From positions 3,348,001-3,412,000 of the forward strand of contig NC_092040.1 of the NCBI RefSeq assembly GCF_003086295.3: a DNA stretch of 64,000 bases. Reading direction: 5' to 3'. Source of the DNA: Arachis hypogaea. Taxonomy: Eukaryota; Streptophyta; Magnoliopsida; Fabales; Fabaceae. How positions within the stretch are numbered: position 1 is the stretch's first letter; each line of letters begins with the position of its first letter. The notes beneath the pieces are model-generated. The model saw only the letters and a program-made list of their open reading frames with translations. It was not told the origin of the DNA and did not search any database. The position numbers were made by a program, and so were the translations under genes. Below, piece by piece: positions 11,523 through 25,689 of the stretch.

Positions 11523-13980
11523 TTTTTTTTATGTGTCATTATGTGATTAAATATAAGTATAAAACTATTTTACATATATTAAAATTAAATTCTTATTTTA
11601 TAATAATAAATGATATAAAAGAAGAATCAATTTTTATAGCATATATCTAAAATAAAAAATAATAGAGAATCAATATTTTAATATAAATTTTGCTAATTTG
11701 TGTCTTAATAACATATCTTAAATATATTTTTAAAAAAAATTATAAAAATTATTATAAAAATAACATTTTTTAAGTTTTCAATATATTGAATATCTTAAAA
11801 ACGTTAAAAAAAATTATTATTATAATTGTAAAATATGTCCTTAAAACACACCTTAGTTAAATCTTTTTATATTTATTTTATAATTTTTTTTAAATATGAA
11901 TCTTTTTAATATCTGTGTGTAAAAGTTAGAGTTAATGTTAGTAATGTTTATTTGTCTGGTCAGTTGGCGTTGCCGGGGTCTGTATTTTCCCCACGCGTAC
12001 GGCGTGCACTCACTTCTTCTCACCTCTTTTTTTTTTTATCATCTTATTTAAAAAATGGTATATTGTTATTTTTAAGTTTAATATTAATACTATTTGTATA
12101 ATTTTTTAAATTGTTCTCTATTTTTATTATTTTATTTTTCATAATGATAATTTTTTTATTAAGAAATTGAAAATAATATATATATATATATGATATTATT
12201 AATTAATAAATGACAATATTTACTTTTTTTATTCTAATTAAATTTTAGAGTAAAGTATATTTGTTTTGTCTTTGAAATTTAATAAAAAAATTTAAAATAT
12301 TATTAAATTTTATTTTATTTTAATTTTATCTCAAAAAATTTTAATTTCATCAAATATATTTTTAATAACTAAATTTTTAAAAATTTTAAGACCAATCCAA
12401 CAAAAATACATAAAAATTATTTTGATTTGTTTGTATTGAAAGTTGTTCTTATGAAATTATTGTTAAATTAGTCCTAAATTTTTTGAAAAATTAGTGGCCA
12501 AGAGTATATTTGATACAAATAAAAAAATTTTAGAATAAAATTAAAACAAAATAAAATTTTAAAATACTTTTTAAACTTTTACCAAATTTTAAAAATAAAA
12601 AATATATTCTAATCTAAATTTTAATATAAAAGTATCAATTATCATTGACTCTACTCACAAACAAATATATAACACTAGCATTAATATATGATTTTAAAAT
12701 TTTTATTATTTTTCAGTGTAAAGAAATAGGTGTGTGCTCGTTTTTGTTTTACTAATATAACTTTCTTAATTTTAGCTATTACCAACTCTTATTTAGTCCT
12801 ACGACGCAAATCAAACACCTATTTTTGTAGCAACCTTTGATATATATTTATAGGTTCCTCGGTTTGATGGTAAAATCAAGTTTGATTTCTGAGTGTTTTA
12901 AGGGTTATTTTTTGGTTTATTAAAAAATTGATGAGGATTTAATTAGTTGCATTGAGATTTAATTGGAGAGTTTTGTAAAAAGATTTTCAAGAGTTTGATT
13001 AGTAAATTTGTTAATATTTGTTGAAGATTAATGTACCGACAGCCTTAACATCGATAATTTATCTCCATAATTAAAAATTAATTTTAATTGTTTAATATTT
13101 GGAGACATAAAAACACTTAAAATATATTTTTTTTAAAGACGTTTATATGTGTCATCATATTATTGGATATTTTTATTAAACCGGTTAATAATTTATTTTT
13201 AATAAACCAGAACAAAATGAATTTATTATAGCAATAATAATAAATCTAATTGTCCGCATTATAATTATTAGACGCGATTTGATCTGATTGATTTACACAA
13301 TTTAAATCGAACCATGTTTACATTTTTGATAAAAAAACAAATATATTTATAATTTAAAAAAAATGATTCAGTTGGTTATATAGTAGATCTGATAACAATT
13401 AAATTTATTGTTATTATTATTAAAAAATTAATTTTATTTTAATTTTTTAAAAAAGTAAAAAATAACTAATTCATTAATACGCTCAATAATAATGTAATAC
13501 ATAAATATTTTTACAAAAAAATATTTTATGGGTCTTTACGAGAATATTCTCCTCAATATTTACCTAAAGCATTGTTAATTTATGTTACGTGTCCATCAAT
13601 GCCAATATAGTGTCAACGTTTGGCGAACCTCAAAATAAAATTTATTTTAGCGACTAATTTTATGCTACTAATTTTTTTACTTCGAACAAACTGTCAGTAA
13701 AATAAAAATCTACGCCAATGATCAGAGGTAGAGTTAGACATCTATTAATGGGGGCAAATTTTTTTTTAAAGCCAAAAAATTGATGATTGATAATTTTAGA
13801 AAATATTTTTAAATATTTTAAATTATTTTATAACAACAAAAGTGATATTTGTTATTGATTACATTTTAAATTATTTTGATGCATGTCATGAATATTATTC
13901 TTATCATGCGTTGAAAAATGTTTATATGAAAGATGGTATATTGCTCAAATTTACACTTTTTTATTTTTGATATTGGGTTA
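11523..13980. other. AT-rich intergenic region, no gene seen
   Basis: Long AT-rich stretch with poly-A/T runs and a short TA microsatellite at about 12177-12190. No open frame of interest, no clear terminal repeats. Confidence 0.5.
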
Positions 13981-14345
13981 GTGGTGGTGTATAACCGCAC
14001 TATGGGAATGCAGGATGCTTGACGGGAGTGTGGCACCCAGAAATCGCTGGTCCGATTTCATGGCTCCCAAATTTTTTTTCCATCTTGCCAAGAAATCGCT
14101 GAGTCCGATTTCCTTGTGCAAAAGAAAAATCTGAAGTTAAGCATAAAATCGGTGGGTCCGATTTCCATGCATTGCCCTCCATGAACCACAAATCGGACGG
14201 TCCGATTTGTGTCCCTTTTCAGCTGCAATAAATCGGACCGTCCGATTACTTCTTTTCACCTGAACGCCGTCACACCAATGTAAAACTCCCCATAGTTCCA
14301 TAACCCAGCATTACACCACAGTTGGTGTCATATAAAAAAAAATTA
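13980..14345. repeat. Element with five AAATCG...CGATTT palindromes
   Basis: Five spaced palindromes of 18-19 bases start at about 14041, 14093, 14146, 14190 and 14230. The cleanest is AAATCGGACGGTCCGATTT; the others vary in the central five bases. GC content is higher than in the surroundings. A related series is at 38579-38830, which suggests a repeat family. Ends were not defined here. Confidence 0.65.
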
Positions 14346-14960
14346 GCCTCAAATTTAATATAAGCGCTTTATGTATATCATTATACCCATCATTTTTTGA
14401 CTTTAGAATCTTATATTTGTTTAATAAATATAAGGATAAGGTTGCTTTAAGAAAATATATATAGATAAATTTAATGTGTATAAGATTACATCTAAAATTA
14501 TTATTAAATATATGGATAAACTATAAAAAATATATTCGAATTATTTTGTCATTAAATAAAATATTTTTAAATTTTATTATGAACAAAAATATCTTTAAAT
14601 TATTTAAAAACATAATAAAAATATACAACTATGAATAAAGACGTTCTATATTTACTGAAAAAAACGAGACGGTAAATAGAGCTTTTTATATAACAAATGA
14701 AATTCTAACAAGTTATTAAGTCCCATTTTAGTTTCTGAAATTGGCAAGTTGCATCGATTTAGTTTCTTACTTTCTAATTATTACAGTTTGGTCTTCTAGA
14801 TTTAAAAAAGCACATCAATGTAATCTTTTGTGTATTTTCCGTTATCGAAACTCAGTGTCATTAGTGACGTGGCTCAACTCTTATCATGTTGGACATATTA
14901 AAACGACGTCGTACACGTTTTGGCCCTAAAAGACATCGTTTGAAGATTTCAACATGTAAA
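14346..14960. other. AT-rich region before an LTR-like block
   Basis: No gene recognised. A short ACGACGTCGT-containing motif lies near 14903. Confidence 0.4.
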
Positions 14961-16361
14961 CCCCGCTAAAACCGGTAAATAATTAGTTAATAAATTGAAT
15001 TTTTAGTAGGAAAGCTAAAAATACAAAACTAATATCAAAATATGATAGAGCTCGTTGAAACGAGAATTTTGACACAAATTTCAAAAAAGTTGACACAAAA
15101 TTAGATCAAACGGACCGAACCGGACCCAAAATGGGCCCAAGGCCCAACCCAACTCAGCATAAAACACTTAAAAGAACCCCCTCTCTCCTCTATAAATCAT
15201 CAAACACGCTGGATGCAGCCATGGGATGGGAGAAGAATAAGCAAACCCTAACATCATCTTCAAACCTTGATAACTTTTTATCCGGAACTCTGATTGATAA
15301 GCCGTTTGCGGCCACGCGTCGGACTCGTCGAGCTCTTCAATTCTATCTAAATAAAATAGGGTCTACTAAACTTGATTTTTTGTGGGTATTGCTCAAGGAT
15401 CAGTGGGTAAAGGTAGTGTGTATGTGAATGTTGATGCTTGTTGAAGTTTGTTGGTGATTTTGGAAGCTTGGAAGTGGAGTTGTGAAGCTGAAAATCTGAG
15501 CTTGGTAGTGTTGGAGCCCCAAGGGCTTAAAAAAAAGTGAAATTAAAAGTGTTTCAGGTTGAGCGGGAAATCGGCCAAGGTATGGTTTAGGTTTCACGCA
15601 TTTAACATTTAAGGTTTTGTGAAAACTTAGGTTACAGAACAATAGGTTAAGTTGAAAAGGTTAGATGCATTAAATGATTAGCCTTATGGTGATATTGAAT
15701 AGATTTATGACTGAGTTTGAATTAGGATTTATGAGCATGAGTAGTTGAAGTTATTGAATATGTGTTATTGAAATTGAGCTTGTGCTGGAATTTATGAGCA
15801 TGATTTATTGGTACTGTTGAATATGTGTTCTTAAATTTATTAATGATGGGTTGATGATGAGGTTGATATATGTTAATGGAATTTGGTGGTTATGGCTTAT
15901 TTAATTGGTTGAAGTTGATTTATGATTGGTTATGAATGAATGAAGGGAACTGGTTAATGAATTTTTGAAATGGAAGATTATGGTTGAAAGGGGTGGATTG
16001 TTGAATAATACATGAGTTTTAGGAATTGAGGTGGATATTAAAGTGTTAGAAGATAGTATTTGATTTTATAAGATGAAGGAAGAGAGTAAATGTAAGAAAT
16101 TGAGACTTGATGATATTAATTAGTCAAGAATAATAAAAATGTATGATCAATGAGTTGAGTGAAATGGAGAATGACGAGACTGAGACATGAATTAGTATTG
16201 AGATTGAAAATGATAAATTGTAAGACATGATTGAATAACCTGAGATTGGGGTGTTGTCTTCTCCATGTCAGTCGAAATTTTTCCGTGGTATTTATTGAGA
16301 AAGTACAGTAATATTGCGAGTATATCGGAGTTGTATATGTACGCTAATGATTGAACATTAT

Positions 16362-16530
16362 TGAGCTTGGGGTACTATCTTCCCCATGTCAGCTTGGGAT
16401 ATTCCTTTCCCATGTCAGCTTGGGGTGTTGTCTTTTCTCCCCATGTCAGCTTGGAATTCGTCCCATGGATATTATTGAGCTTGGGGCGTTCTTTTTCCCA
16501 TGTCAGCTTGGGGGTCCTCCCCATGGTGTA
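16362..16530 (+). repeat. Minisatellite with CCCCATGTCAGCTTGG
   Basis: GAGCTTGGGG followed by a pyrimidine stretch and CCCATGTCAGCTTGG recurs about five times with spacing of roughly 22-60 bases, inside the LTR-like block. Confidence 0.75.
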
Positions 16531-17175
16531 TTTTGAGCTTGAGAACATGTCGGGATGGCTATGTAACCGACAGTTGATATCAACAACCATAGGACAGGCA
16601 TGCATCATGCACATTTGTTTGTTTTGATTGCTATGTATTATCTGAGATTGCCTAACTAAATATATATCCTGCTACTTGCTATATTTGCTACTTGCTCTAT
16701 CTGTTTCTTCTTGTGTGTGAATTTGTCTGGTTGCTTGTCTCTGCATGATTTATGGATGACAGAGGAGCGGAGGAAGGGTAAAATGGGTTGGCGTTGTGAG
16801 TAAGTATAGGAGTGTTTTAGATTACCTACCTCTTTTTATAGCTTCTGCTTAGAAATTAAGGTTTATAACTGTATGTTGGAGTTCTAGGATTGCCTTTGGC
16901 ATTCCCAAGACCTTATATATTACATGCGTGGCACCTTTATCATGCCGAGAACCTCCGATTCTCACTCCATACTGTGTTGTTGTTTCAGATGCAGGTCGAG
17001 TGGCTCCTCAATAGGCGTCTAAAAGTTTTGCGGCGAAGTGGTTTACTTTTGGGTCTTCTTTTGTTATTTTGATGTATATATATGTATAGTTTCTCCTCTT
17101 GTATGTAAGAATACTTTGTTTATGTACCTCTTAGAGGTTTTATGGAGAACTAGGGTTTTGAACATGTTCTTTTGG

Positions 17176-17287
<112 letters not shown>

Positions 17288-17535
17288 TTTATTCTTTTGC
17301 TCATCTTCATCATGTTCCTATTAGGTTTCTTAGCACGCAAGTAATCTTTTCCTGAGCGTTGCGTTTTTTATTTTGCGATATTGTTTTACCCGTTTTTCAA
17401 GGCTCTAGTTAAGTATCTTTTTTTTTATTATTATTATTATATATATTTTTTTATTTTTAGAGGTCGTAATATTTTACTATCTCAGTCTTATAACTTAAGC
17501 ATAAAATTAAGTATGGTAAGGTATTACACAACAAA

Positions 17536-20173
17536 ACTAAAATATTACATCCTTCTCTTTTGATCACTTTGTTTTCTCCTTCTTCATTGAGCTTCAAAAA
17601 AAAAATAAATAAATAAATAGCTCTTTCATGAGTTAAAAACTTTGAAGGTTGCTGAAAGAAAAAATGTTTATAGTCACCTCTTGAATTTTACAAAGTGTGT
17701 ATCAGCCTTATAAAGGTTAAAAAAAATTTAAGATTTTAAGATTTTGTGTTTGAAAATATTTTTGTCAATAATAAAATCTGAAAGCATTTTTATCAACATC
17801 AAAATAATTTAAATGTATTTTTGATTATTTATCTCTAATTATGATTTGTTATTATTTTAAAAATTTAATTAAACATAAATAAATTCTAAAATTATCTTTT
17901 TAAAAAAGGAGACGAAAATATAAAATTAAGGTGAGGCCAAAATATAAATAAATAAAACTTTGTTAACTTTGGCCTGTTTGACTTGTGAGTTAATTAATGC
18001 TTGATTTCTAGGTTAGTTTATTGGGTTCACAAGAAATTTAGTTGGAATTTTGTTTGAAATTTGACTTGAAAGATATTTGAGAAATGCGTGCAGTTGGTGT
18101 ATAAACATAGGAATGAGTTTATTTTTGAAGACACTTGTTATCTTGTGTTTTAAGAGTAAATGTTAATAATACCGTGAAAACTCAGGTAAAGTATTGATAA
18201 TTAAGAGTTGTTAGATAAAAATTTAGTTAAATTATTTAAATTATTTAACGATTTTAAACTATCAACTTTACGTAAAATTGACTGCACCTAAATTTTCACA
18301 TAATAATATTATAAAAAAATTATTTTATTAAAAATTATTAAAATTATAACTTTTTATATTTGTAATATATTAAATATATCAAAAAATTAAAAATATATTT
18401 TAGAATATAAAATAGTTAAAATTTTTTGTTAATTTGTGTCTTAAGAGTATAAATTAAATATATTATAAAAAAATATTTTATAAAAGTTATTGTAAAAATT
18501 ATTATTTTTTATATATTTTTAATGTACTAAATACATAAAAAACATTAAAAATTTTCTATTATTATATTTTAAAATGCGCTCTTAGAACACAAATAATTAA
18601 ATCCATAGTTAAATTTGTTTTGTAATTACTATTCTAACGAGTCATACATATTTAATACGAGTGTTAAAATGTTGGAAAAGAGTACATGTATCAAAATTGT
18701 AAAAATATTGGTGAATTGAATCTGTACGAGTGTTGTCAAAATGTTGTAAATGTGTATCAAAATTGTAAAAATGTGATGAATTGAATCTGAATATTCTCAC
18801 CAAAGAGTCAAAGACTAAGTATGGTCTTCCACTTTCGGCCCCCATAATCAATATGGTGGATGGTCGAATTGATTGAAATTAATATAATGATATGTGAAGA
18901 GGTTTTATTGTTTATTCTCTTTATTAACAATTTATTTTGAATTTATTTTTTATAAAAACTAGTCAGTTCATTTAAGGAAAAAGTGCTTATTTATTATTTC
19001 GTTCGTTCATTCATTAATTCTCAATTAATATATTTTCAGTTTTTTAAATAAATAATTATATTATATGTATAAAAAATTTAATTATCATGTGTATAAAAAT
19101 ACGTATTTATTTAGAACAAATTGATCTTTTAATTTATGTCTAAATCATTCATGTTAATTATTAAAAAAACATATCTAAATTCATGAATGTATAGTAATCC
19201 TCCATAATAACTTGTAATTATTTCATTTTGACTTATAGTATGTAGTACGTATTTTTATATTTTTCTCAACCAAAATCTTTGATATTTCTGGTGGGAGTTG
19301 AGTAATAATTCACATAATGAGAATGGTTACAACTGAAAAAGGGGTTTTAATATATTAAGTGTCGAAATCTTATAATTATTATTTATGAACTTTGTTAGGT
19401 AGATAATGATTTTTGTGAATAATATAAATAATAGGTTCTAAAATTAGCCCAATAAAATAAAAATATACTACATCCTCAAATTATTCACTTAAATCTTAAC
19501 TTTTCTATTATTTATAGAATTAACAATTAATTTGGTATCCAAAAGATTTAAACACTCACAAAAAAATTTTAAGAAAATATTATCGACAAAACAATCTCTA
19601 AATATTTTAAAATGTGAAAAAAATAATTAATAAATATAATATTTTTTGTAAATAACAAAAAAAGTTTTTATATTTAACAAATAGATTATTTATCTAATTT
19701 CTAAAATATTTTTTAGAATATATATTTAATATTTAAAGAGAGGTTTCCTTTTCTCGACTTATTAATTAAGTTAGAACATCATTTCATTTACATCATTACA
19801 TGTATGATTTTTTTTTTTTTTTACAAAGCTAGATGTTAGCCTTCTTTCTTTTTTTTTTTTTTTTTACTTTGAAGTCGAGATCCTTAGGATCTGTAACATT
19901 GCCCTTTCTCAATTCTTAATTCTCAATAATTTGATTGACTAATTAGTCGAATGAAGAGAACTCCAAATAAACTTGAAAGAAAATTAAGATGGATTAGAAA
20001 AATAGTAAAATATGATTTAAGCTTAAATACTGATATTAAAATTAAATTTTAAATTTTTTAATAAAAACTCTGATCTCATATTATTAAATTATTTTTCTAA
20101 AAATTTAAACTAATAAAAAGAGATATATAAATAATTATTGCTATCGATAAATTATAATAAATATCTAATTCAA

Positions 20174-20223
<50 letters not shown>

Positions 20224-22146
20224 CAAGATATTATTTAATAATGTTGTGTAAATATAATATAATATGTTAAATTTATCGAATAATTATTAGACATAATTAT
20301 ATTATAAAAAAATTTTAAGTGTATCAAATATACTATTATTTTAATAATTTTAATCTGTTAATTTTAATTATAAAAAATATATATATAATATATATTAATT
20401 AAAATAACAATTAAAATTATTAGAACATTGATATTTTACACACATTTGAAAACTTTCTTATATATATATTATATTATATAAGATAGGATGAATATTTCAA
20501 CAATGACGATGAGCTAAAAAGTTCGCGCATTCTAGCTAGGAATAATCATCGCTGCCAATATTGTCGTCATAGAAAGAATTCAGAATTGTGTGTTAATAGT
20601 GTTATCATTTATGAAACTAAAATATAACTATTATTTTTTATTACCCATTAAAATATTGTTCTTGTTACCGTTGCATTTATCATATGGCTATTTTCTATGT
20701 GTCCTTCTATAGTTCTATGGAAGCTGCCAATGCCATGCACGTTTCAACGTATCAACATTTCTTATTCGATAACATATATATATAATTTTAATATTTTTAT
20801 ATAAATTAAAATAATAATATTTTATAATATAGTCTTTGAATATTGTCATCATCACACACTATAAGAAATTGAGTCTAAAATTATCCTTAGACAATGTAAC
20901 AAAATATGAATGAAAATAATATATACTTTTGTTAAAGCTAAGGCTACATTTATTTGGTTACGAGAAATCAAAACTACAGAATATGCTAACAAAGGCTCTA
21001 TATATATATATGTTACACAATTTTAATATTAATCAAGTTCCAGTGCCTTAATTGCATTACTTTTGTTTTATTAATATATTGTTTAATAATTAGGAAGCTC
21101 GTAGAATATTTTTTTATAATGAATTAAAAACTCACGATTAACATTTGTTTTTGCAGTAGCTGTGGCTAGCGTGTTGTTATTATATTATTTAATTTATTTT
21201 GTCAAACTATCCCTTCTGTATATATGACTTGTGTATAAAACTATAAAAGTGCTTTGGCTTTCTTCAATTTCGCCTTCAATCAATAAAAAATCATGATTAG
21301 TGTCTCAAACTATAAACATGTAAAATGATTTTCATTGTGTTCTTAATTTAAGATTATGAATTTGAATACATATACATATGAAATTGTAATAATAAGTTAT
21401 TAACAATAATGTAGATTATAGACCGCCTTATTGTTTTAGATATTTTTAATTACGTTGAGGATTTTCTTTTTTTTTTTTTGCTTTTTTCACATAATTTAGT
21501 ATGATTCTTAAAATCAAATAAAATTAATTGATTCAAATGGATTAATCAAAAACAGATCACCTATTCAGTCTAGAATATGATGTTAAAAATCGGTTGCAAT
21601 GACTTGGAATAGAGGTAAAATGTTTAATTTTACAAAGGAATAAAAGGGCCAAAATTAAAAATTATAGGAGGCCAAACAAGAAATTATCTCCTATATATTC
21701 CGGTTTTTACTGATTTTATGATTAGTTTGATTTTGGAACATTGTAATTTAGGATTAAGATCAACGAATTATAGTTTAAATGACATAATTTTTCTATATTT
21801 ATTTAAAGATTGCAGATTCAAGTGTTTTGAAAAAAAATAGATTGGAGAAAAAAAAATTAGGGTTAAGAGTGACGAGGATGAATATTATGGTAAATAAACA
21901 ATAATAATGCAACAAACTCAGCTCGTGAATAGCGAGGGAAAATATTCTAATGTAAAGAACTAAAGATAGCTCTAAAGTGTTTTGTGGACCACGTGGGGTG
22001 GAGAACCTTAAAAAAATAAAAATAAAAAATATTGAATTCGAACACAATTTAATTGAAATCCTAAAGATTCGGAAAATTATAACACCATGCACCATCATAA
22101 TGCACCAACATAATACATTTTGTATAACACGTGACTAAAATACGAT
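17536..22146. other. AT-rich intergenic region, no gene seen
   Basis: No protein-coding sequence or RNA gene recognised. It contains a two-unit tandem duplication at 18657-18790, poly-T tracts near 19810-19865, a TA microsatellite near 20177-20217 and many diffuse inverted repeats, which suggests old MITEs. Confidence 0.5.
18657..18790 (+). repeat. Two-unit tandem repeat of about 67 bp
   Basis: Both units start ACGAGTGTT and share ATGTTG, GTATCAAAATTGTAAAAAT and GAATTGAATCTG. Confidence 0.7.

Positions 22147-22148
<2 letters not shown>

Positions 22149-22199
<51 letters not shown>
22149..22199. repeat. (TA)n microsatellite
   Basis: About 25 uninterrupted TA units. Confidence 0.95.
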
Positions 22200-22201
<2 letters not shown>

Positions 22202-22812
22202 ACCTTTTGTTTTAGAAAATATAAGCAACTAAATTATTTTTCAAATAGAACAAATATTTTTATCTTTAACAAAATTTTGTTATTTACTTTTTTTTTTTTT
22301 CAAAACGAATAAGTCACTAACCAGCAACTATGAGTAGAAGCGAAGTCTTCTTAAAATGTAAAATAAATAAATAAATACTAATATTTTCAAAGCTCATAAT
22401 AACTAACCTAATAATATATATGACTTAGCGCGGAGATTTATAAAGAATTTCACCACTTTTTTGTTTTAAATATAGAATATCAACTAGTAGATATGATTAA
22501 AATTAATTAGATACTTAAAGTATTATTCTCTGCCAAATGATATATGAATGTATCAACTTTTGATTTTTCGTCCAAACAATAAAATCAGGCAATATAAATT
22601 TTATATGTAAAAATTGGATTTTATTTATATTAAAATTTAATTGGCCTCCACAATAGTAATTTAATTTTGTTAATATATATTACTTTGTATTAAAAAAATT
22701 AGCCTCTGCAAATTTTTTTTCAAGTTTAGTCACAGATATAAGTCTCCTTCCTCCCCACTACTCCTTTTGCAAGAGAAAAGACAAAAACATAAATAAAATT
22801 ATTATAATTAAG

Positions 22813-23698
22813 AGGTTTAATTATTCTATTGATTTTTATAGTTTTACAAAATTTTTAATTAGGTTTTTATATTTTTTTTCTTTCAATTTGATCTCTGTAT
22901 CAAATTTTTTTTCAATTATATCATTTTTGACAGTATTTATAGGGGTGAGCATGGGTCGATTTGGTTCGGGTTTATGGTAAAACTAGAACCGAACCGATCA
23001 AAATATAATCAGTTTGGTTTGGTTTGAATTTGTGTCTTTTTGTACATGTATCCGAACCAAATCAAACCGATTAAAAATGGATTGATTCGGTTCGGATAAT
23101 TGGGTACCCGATGACTTTGAAATTCATATAAAAAATCAAAGTTTTATTTTAAAAATTCAACAAGTACAATAAACATGTAATATCAATAGAAATAATCCAA
23201 ACATGTTAAATACTAAATACATTAAAAATTAAACTCATTAACATCTAAATATTTTAATAGTGAATAATCTTTGTCTAATGAAAAAGTCATATATATTTTT
23301 TATTTTTTTATTTAATTAATACATGATCGGGTTCGCGAATTGGTTCGGATTTTGCACCTCCAGAACCGATACCCGAACCAATCACTAACAAAGACCATCA
23401 GTTTAGTTCGAATTGAACCTGATTACTCTTTGGTTCCATAACCAATTTAATTGGTTCGGGTTGGGTTCGGATGGGTAAGCGGGTACCCGCTATCCGTGCT
23501 CATCCCTAAGTATTTGGTTTAATTGTATAGAGACCCAATTAAAAAAAAATTGGTGTAGAGATTCAAATAAAAGGAAAAAAAAGGTTTAAGACCCAATTTA
23601 AAAAAAAATTATATAAGGACTCAATTAAAAGGAAAAAAAATATAGGGACGTAATTAAAAATTTTACGAAACTATAGGAACCAACAGAGTAATTAAACC
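22813..23698. mobile_element. Fold-back MITE, GGTTTAATTA family, copy 2, split by a hAT-like element
   Basis: The left end GGTTTAATTATTCTATTGAT matches the inverse of the right end ACAGAGTAATTAAACC. The inner tracts (TTTTTAATTAGGTTTTTAT against GTAATTAAAAATTTTACG) pair as in copy 1. The arms are pushed apart because a second element sits inside at 22940-23508. Confidence 0.8.
22940..23508. mobile_element. hAT-like non-autonomous element nested in a MITE
   Basis: Ends are TAGGGGTGAGCA and TGCTCATCCCTA, inverted with one mismatch. The flanks AGTATTTA (22932-22939) and AGTATTTG (23509-23516) form an 8-bp target duplication with one change, as hAT transposons make. The interior is rich in GGTTCGG/CCGAACC blocks on both sides, so it folds back. 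No transposase frame. Confidence 0.8.
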
Positions 23699-23700
23699 TA

Positions 23701-23862
23701 GAAAAAGTTTAGGAGCCAGCAATTTTATTGATTTTTGGCCAGCATGTAATTAGCAGAGAAAGATAAGCCATTAGATGAAATCTCACACCATTAAATCATC
23801 ATTGATGGCTATTTGATGACTACCAATCACAAAAATTGCTGGCCCTCTAGCATTGCTCTTAA
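23701..23862. mobile_element. CCAGCAATTTT MITE, copy 1
   Basis: A 160-170 bp element with ends GAAAAAGTTTAGGAGCCAGC and, inverted, GCTGGCCCTCTAGCATTGCT. It directly abuts the fold-back MITE at 22813-23698. Close copies are at 39598-39763 and 42300-42466. Confidence 0.8.
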
Positions 23863-24260
23863 ACCTAATTAAAATTTATATGGTAAAGATTTTATGTATA
23901 TTGTTTAATTTATAGTTAATTTAAATTTTAATTATCTTTATTATTTTATTGTTAGTAAGTTGTAACCATATTATCTATATTTATAAAATAAATTCAACCT
24001 ACTTTCAAGACAAGTTAAAACGTGTTCAAATAAGTTCATGATGACCAAAATGAAGAAGAAACAAAGGGGAATCATGTTATGGACAACGATTGAGTTGGTG
24101 AAAAACTTGAAATTTAAATTTACAACACTACATGGTGGCAATATACGGTTCCTTAATCTGGTTGCCCTAGCCTAGTTTACTTCGGAAGATGGCAACACAA
24201 TTTTACACAACTATATATAATAAAGATACTAAGATAGTATTATAGTACCATACTCAATAA

Positions 24261-24798
24261 TAGGGGTGGAAACAGACTAGGTCAGGCCAGACTTTGCTTT
24301 TAACAGGTCTGACTTGTCATACAGTTGATTGGCCTGCAGTCTGTTATAGACTCTTTATAAAATACTAGGCCTGGCCTGGTCTGAAGCCTGTTAAAAGGCC
24401 TGATAATTTTTTTTTACAAAAATAAAAATATTATTTTAAAAAATTATTTTTTAATAAAATTGTTATATATAATATGTCATATATTTAATATTTATAAAAA
24501 ATTTTAAACTTCTAACATATTTAAAATATACAAAAATATTTATAATAAAATATAATAAATTTAAAATATCTCATAATTTTATTAATAATAAATAATTATT
24601 TATATATTTAATTATATTTTAACAGGCCCAGGCAGGCCTGCCAGGTCTATAAGGCTAATTAGTAAGCCTGGGCCTAGCCTATTAATGTATTAAGACTTTT
24701 AAAAGAGCCTGGACCTATACTTATTTTATAACAGGCCAGGCCAAACACAGGCCAGGCTACAGGCCCCTGACAGGTCGCCTGGCCTTTTTCCACCCCTA
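24261..24798. mobile_element. hAT-like fold-back element with perfect 8-bp duplication
   Basis: Ends TAGGGGTGGAAA and TTTCCACCCCTA are perfect inverted repeats. The host octamer CTCAATAA is duplicated exactly at 24253-24260 and 24799-24806. The subterminal parts are full of GGCCTG/CAGGCC blocks on both sides of an AT-rich core. There is no transposase frame, so it is non-autonomous. Confidence 0.88.
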
Positions 24799-24806
24799 CT
24801 CAATAA

Positions 24807-25685
24807 GTATGTAACGGTGAAAAGAGGCTACTAAAATCCAAAAATAAATACTATTTATACATCAAAATCAACCATTAAAATTAATTATTAATAAATTTAT
24901 TTATAAATACATATGTAGTTTAACTAATTTTTAATATGTATTTGTATTTTAATATATTAATAACTGATTTTAATGACTAATTTTAATGTATACGTAGCAT
25001 GATTGAATCTAATATCGTCTGTTTTATTAAAGTTACCAAGAATAGATACTTTCCTAATTTGTCATATCTGCGTGTTGGATACATTTTTAATACGATATTT
25101 ATTGATATTCGTCTGACACATATTTTTTGTGTCTAATTATGTCTTAATAAAGAATAAAATATTTTTTTCCGAATACAATTAGATACTCCTAAATATCATT
25201 ACATATCAATATATCTAACATTATTCTTAACATGTATTTTTAAAATGAATTTAAACATAATATATATAATTATATCCATATATACATCATAAATTAAAAG
25301 TAATTAAAGTTGGGAGTTCGAATACATCTAAACTACACTTACTTTTTTATTGTCATTTTGCGGATTCACGGGTATGTAATAATAAATGAGATATATGGAT
25401 GTATAATTAGCCTTCTTTGTCGATTTTTTTCATAAAACTATATATTCATATATATATACGTGCAAGATTCAAGAGTGGTTAGTTATTATTAATATGCAAT
25501 AAATATGTATCCATATCCTCCATAAATTGGAAGTCCTAACAACTTTTTCTTAACTGCATTTTAATTTCAAATAATACTCATTTATTATAGACAGCAATTT
25601 ATACACCACACACTTGGTACTTATTGTTGCGTTTGTTTTTGAAAAGAGAATAAGATAAAACACTGAGAATAAAATATAAAGAAGA
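24807..25685. other. AT-rich intergenic region
   Basis: No gene seen. At 24840-25010 there is AT-rich sequence of a type often repeated in such genomes (AACTGATTTTAATGACTAAT and similar). Confidence 0.4.
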
Positions 25686-25689
25686 GTGA

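Noticed and set aside
14041..14250. CRISPR-like array
   Set aside because: The repeated units are palindromes with variable centres and uneven spacing in plant nuclear DNA; no Cas genes. It fits a transposon family.
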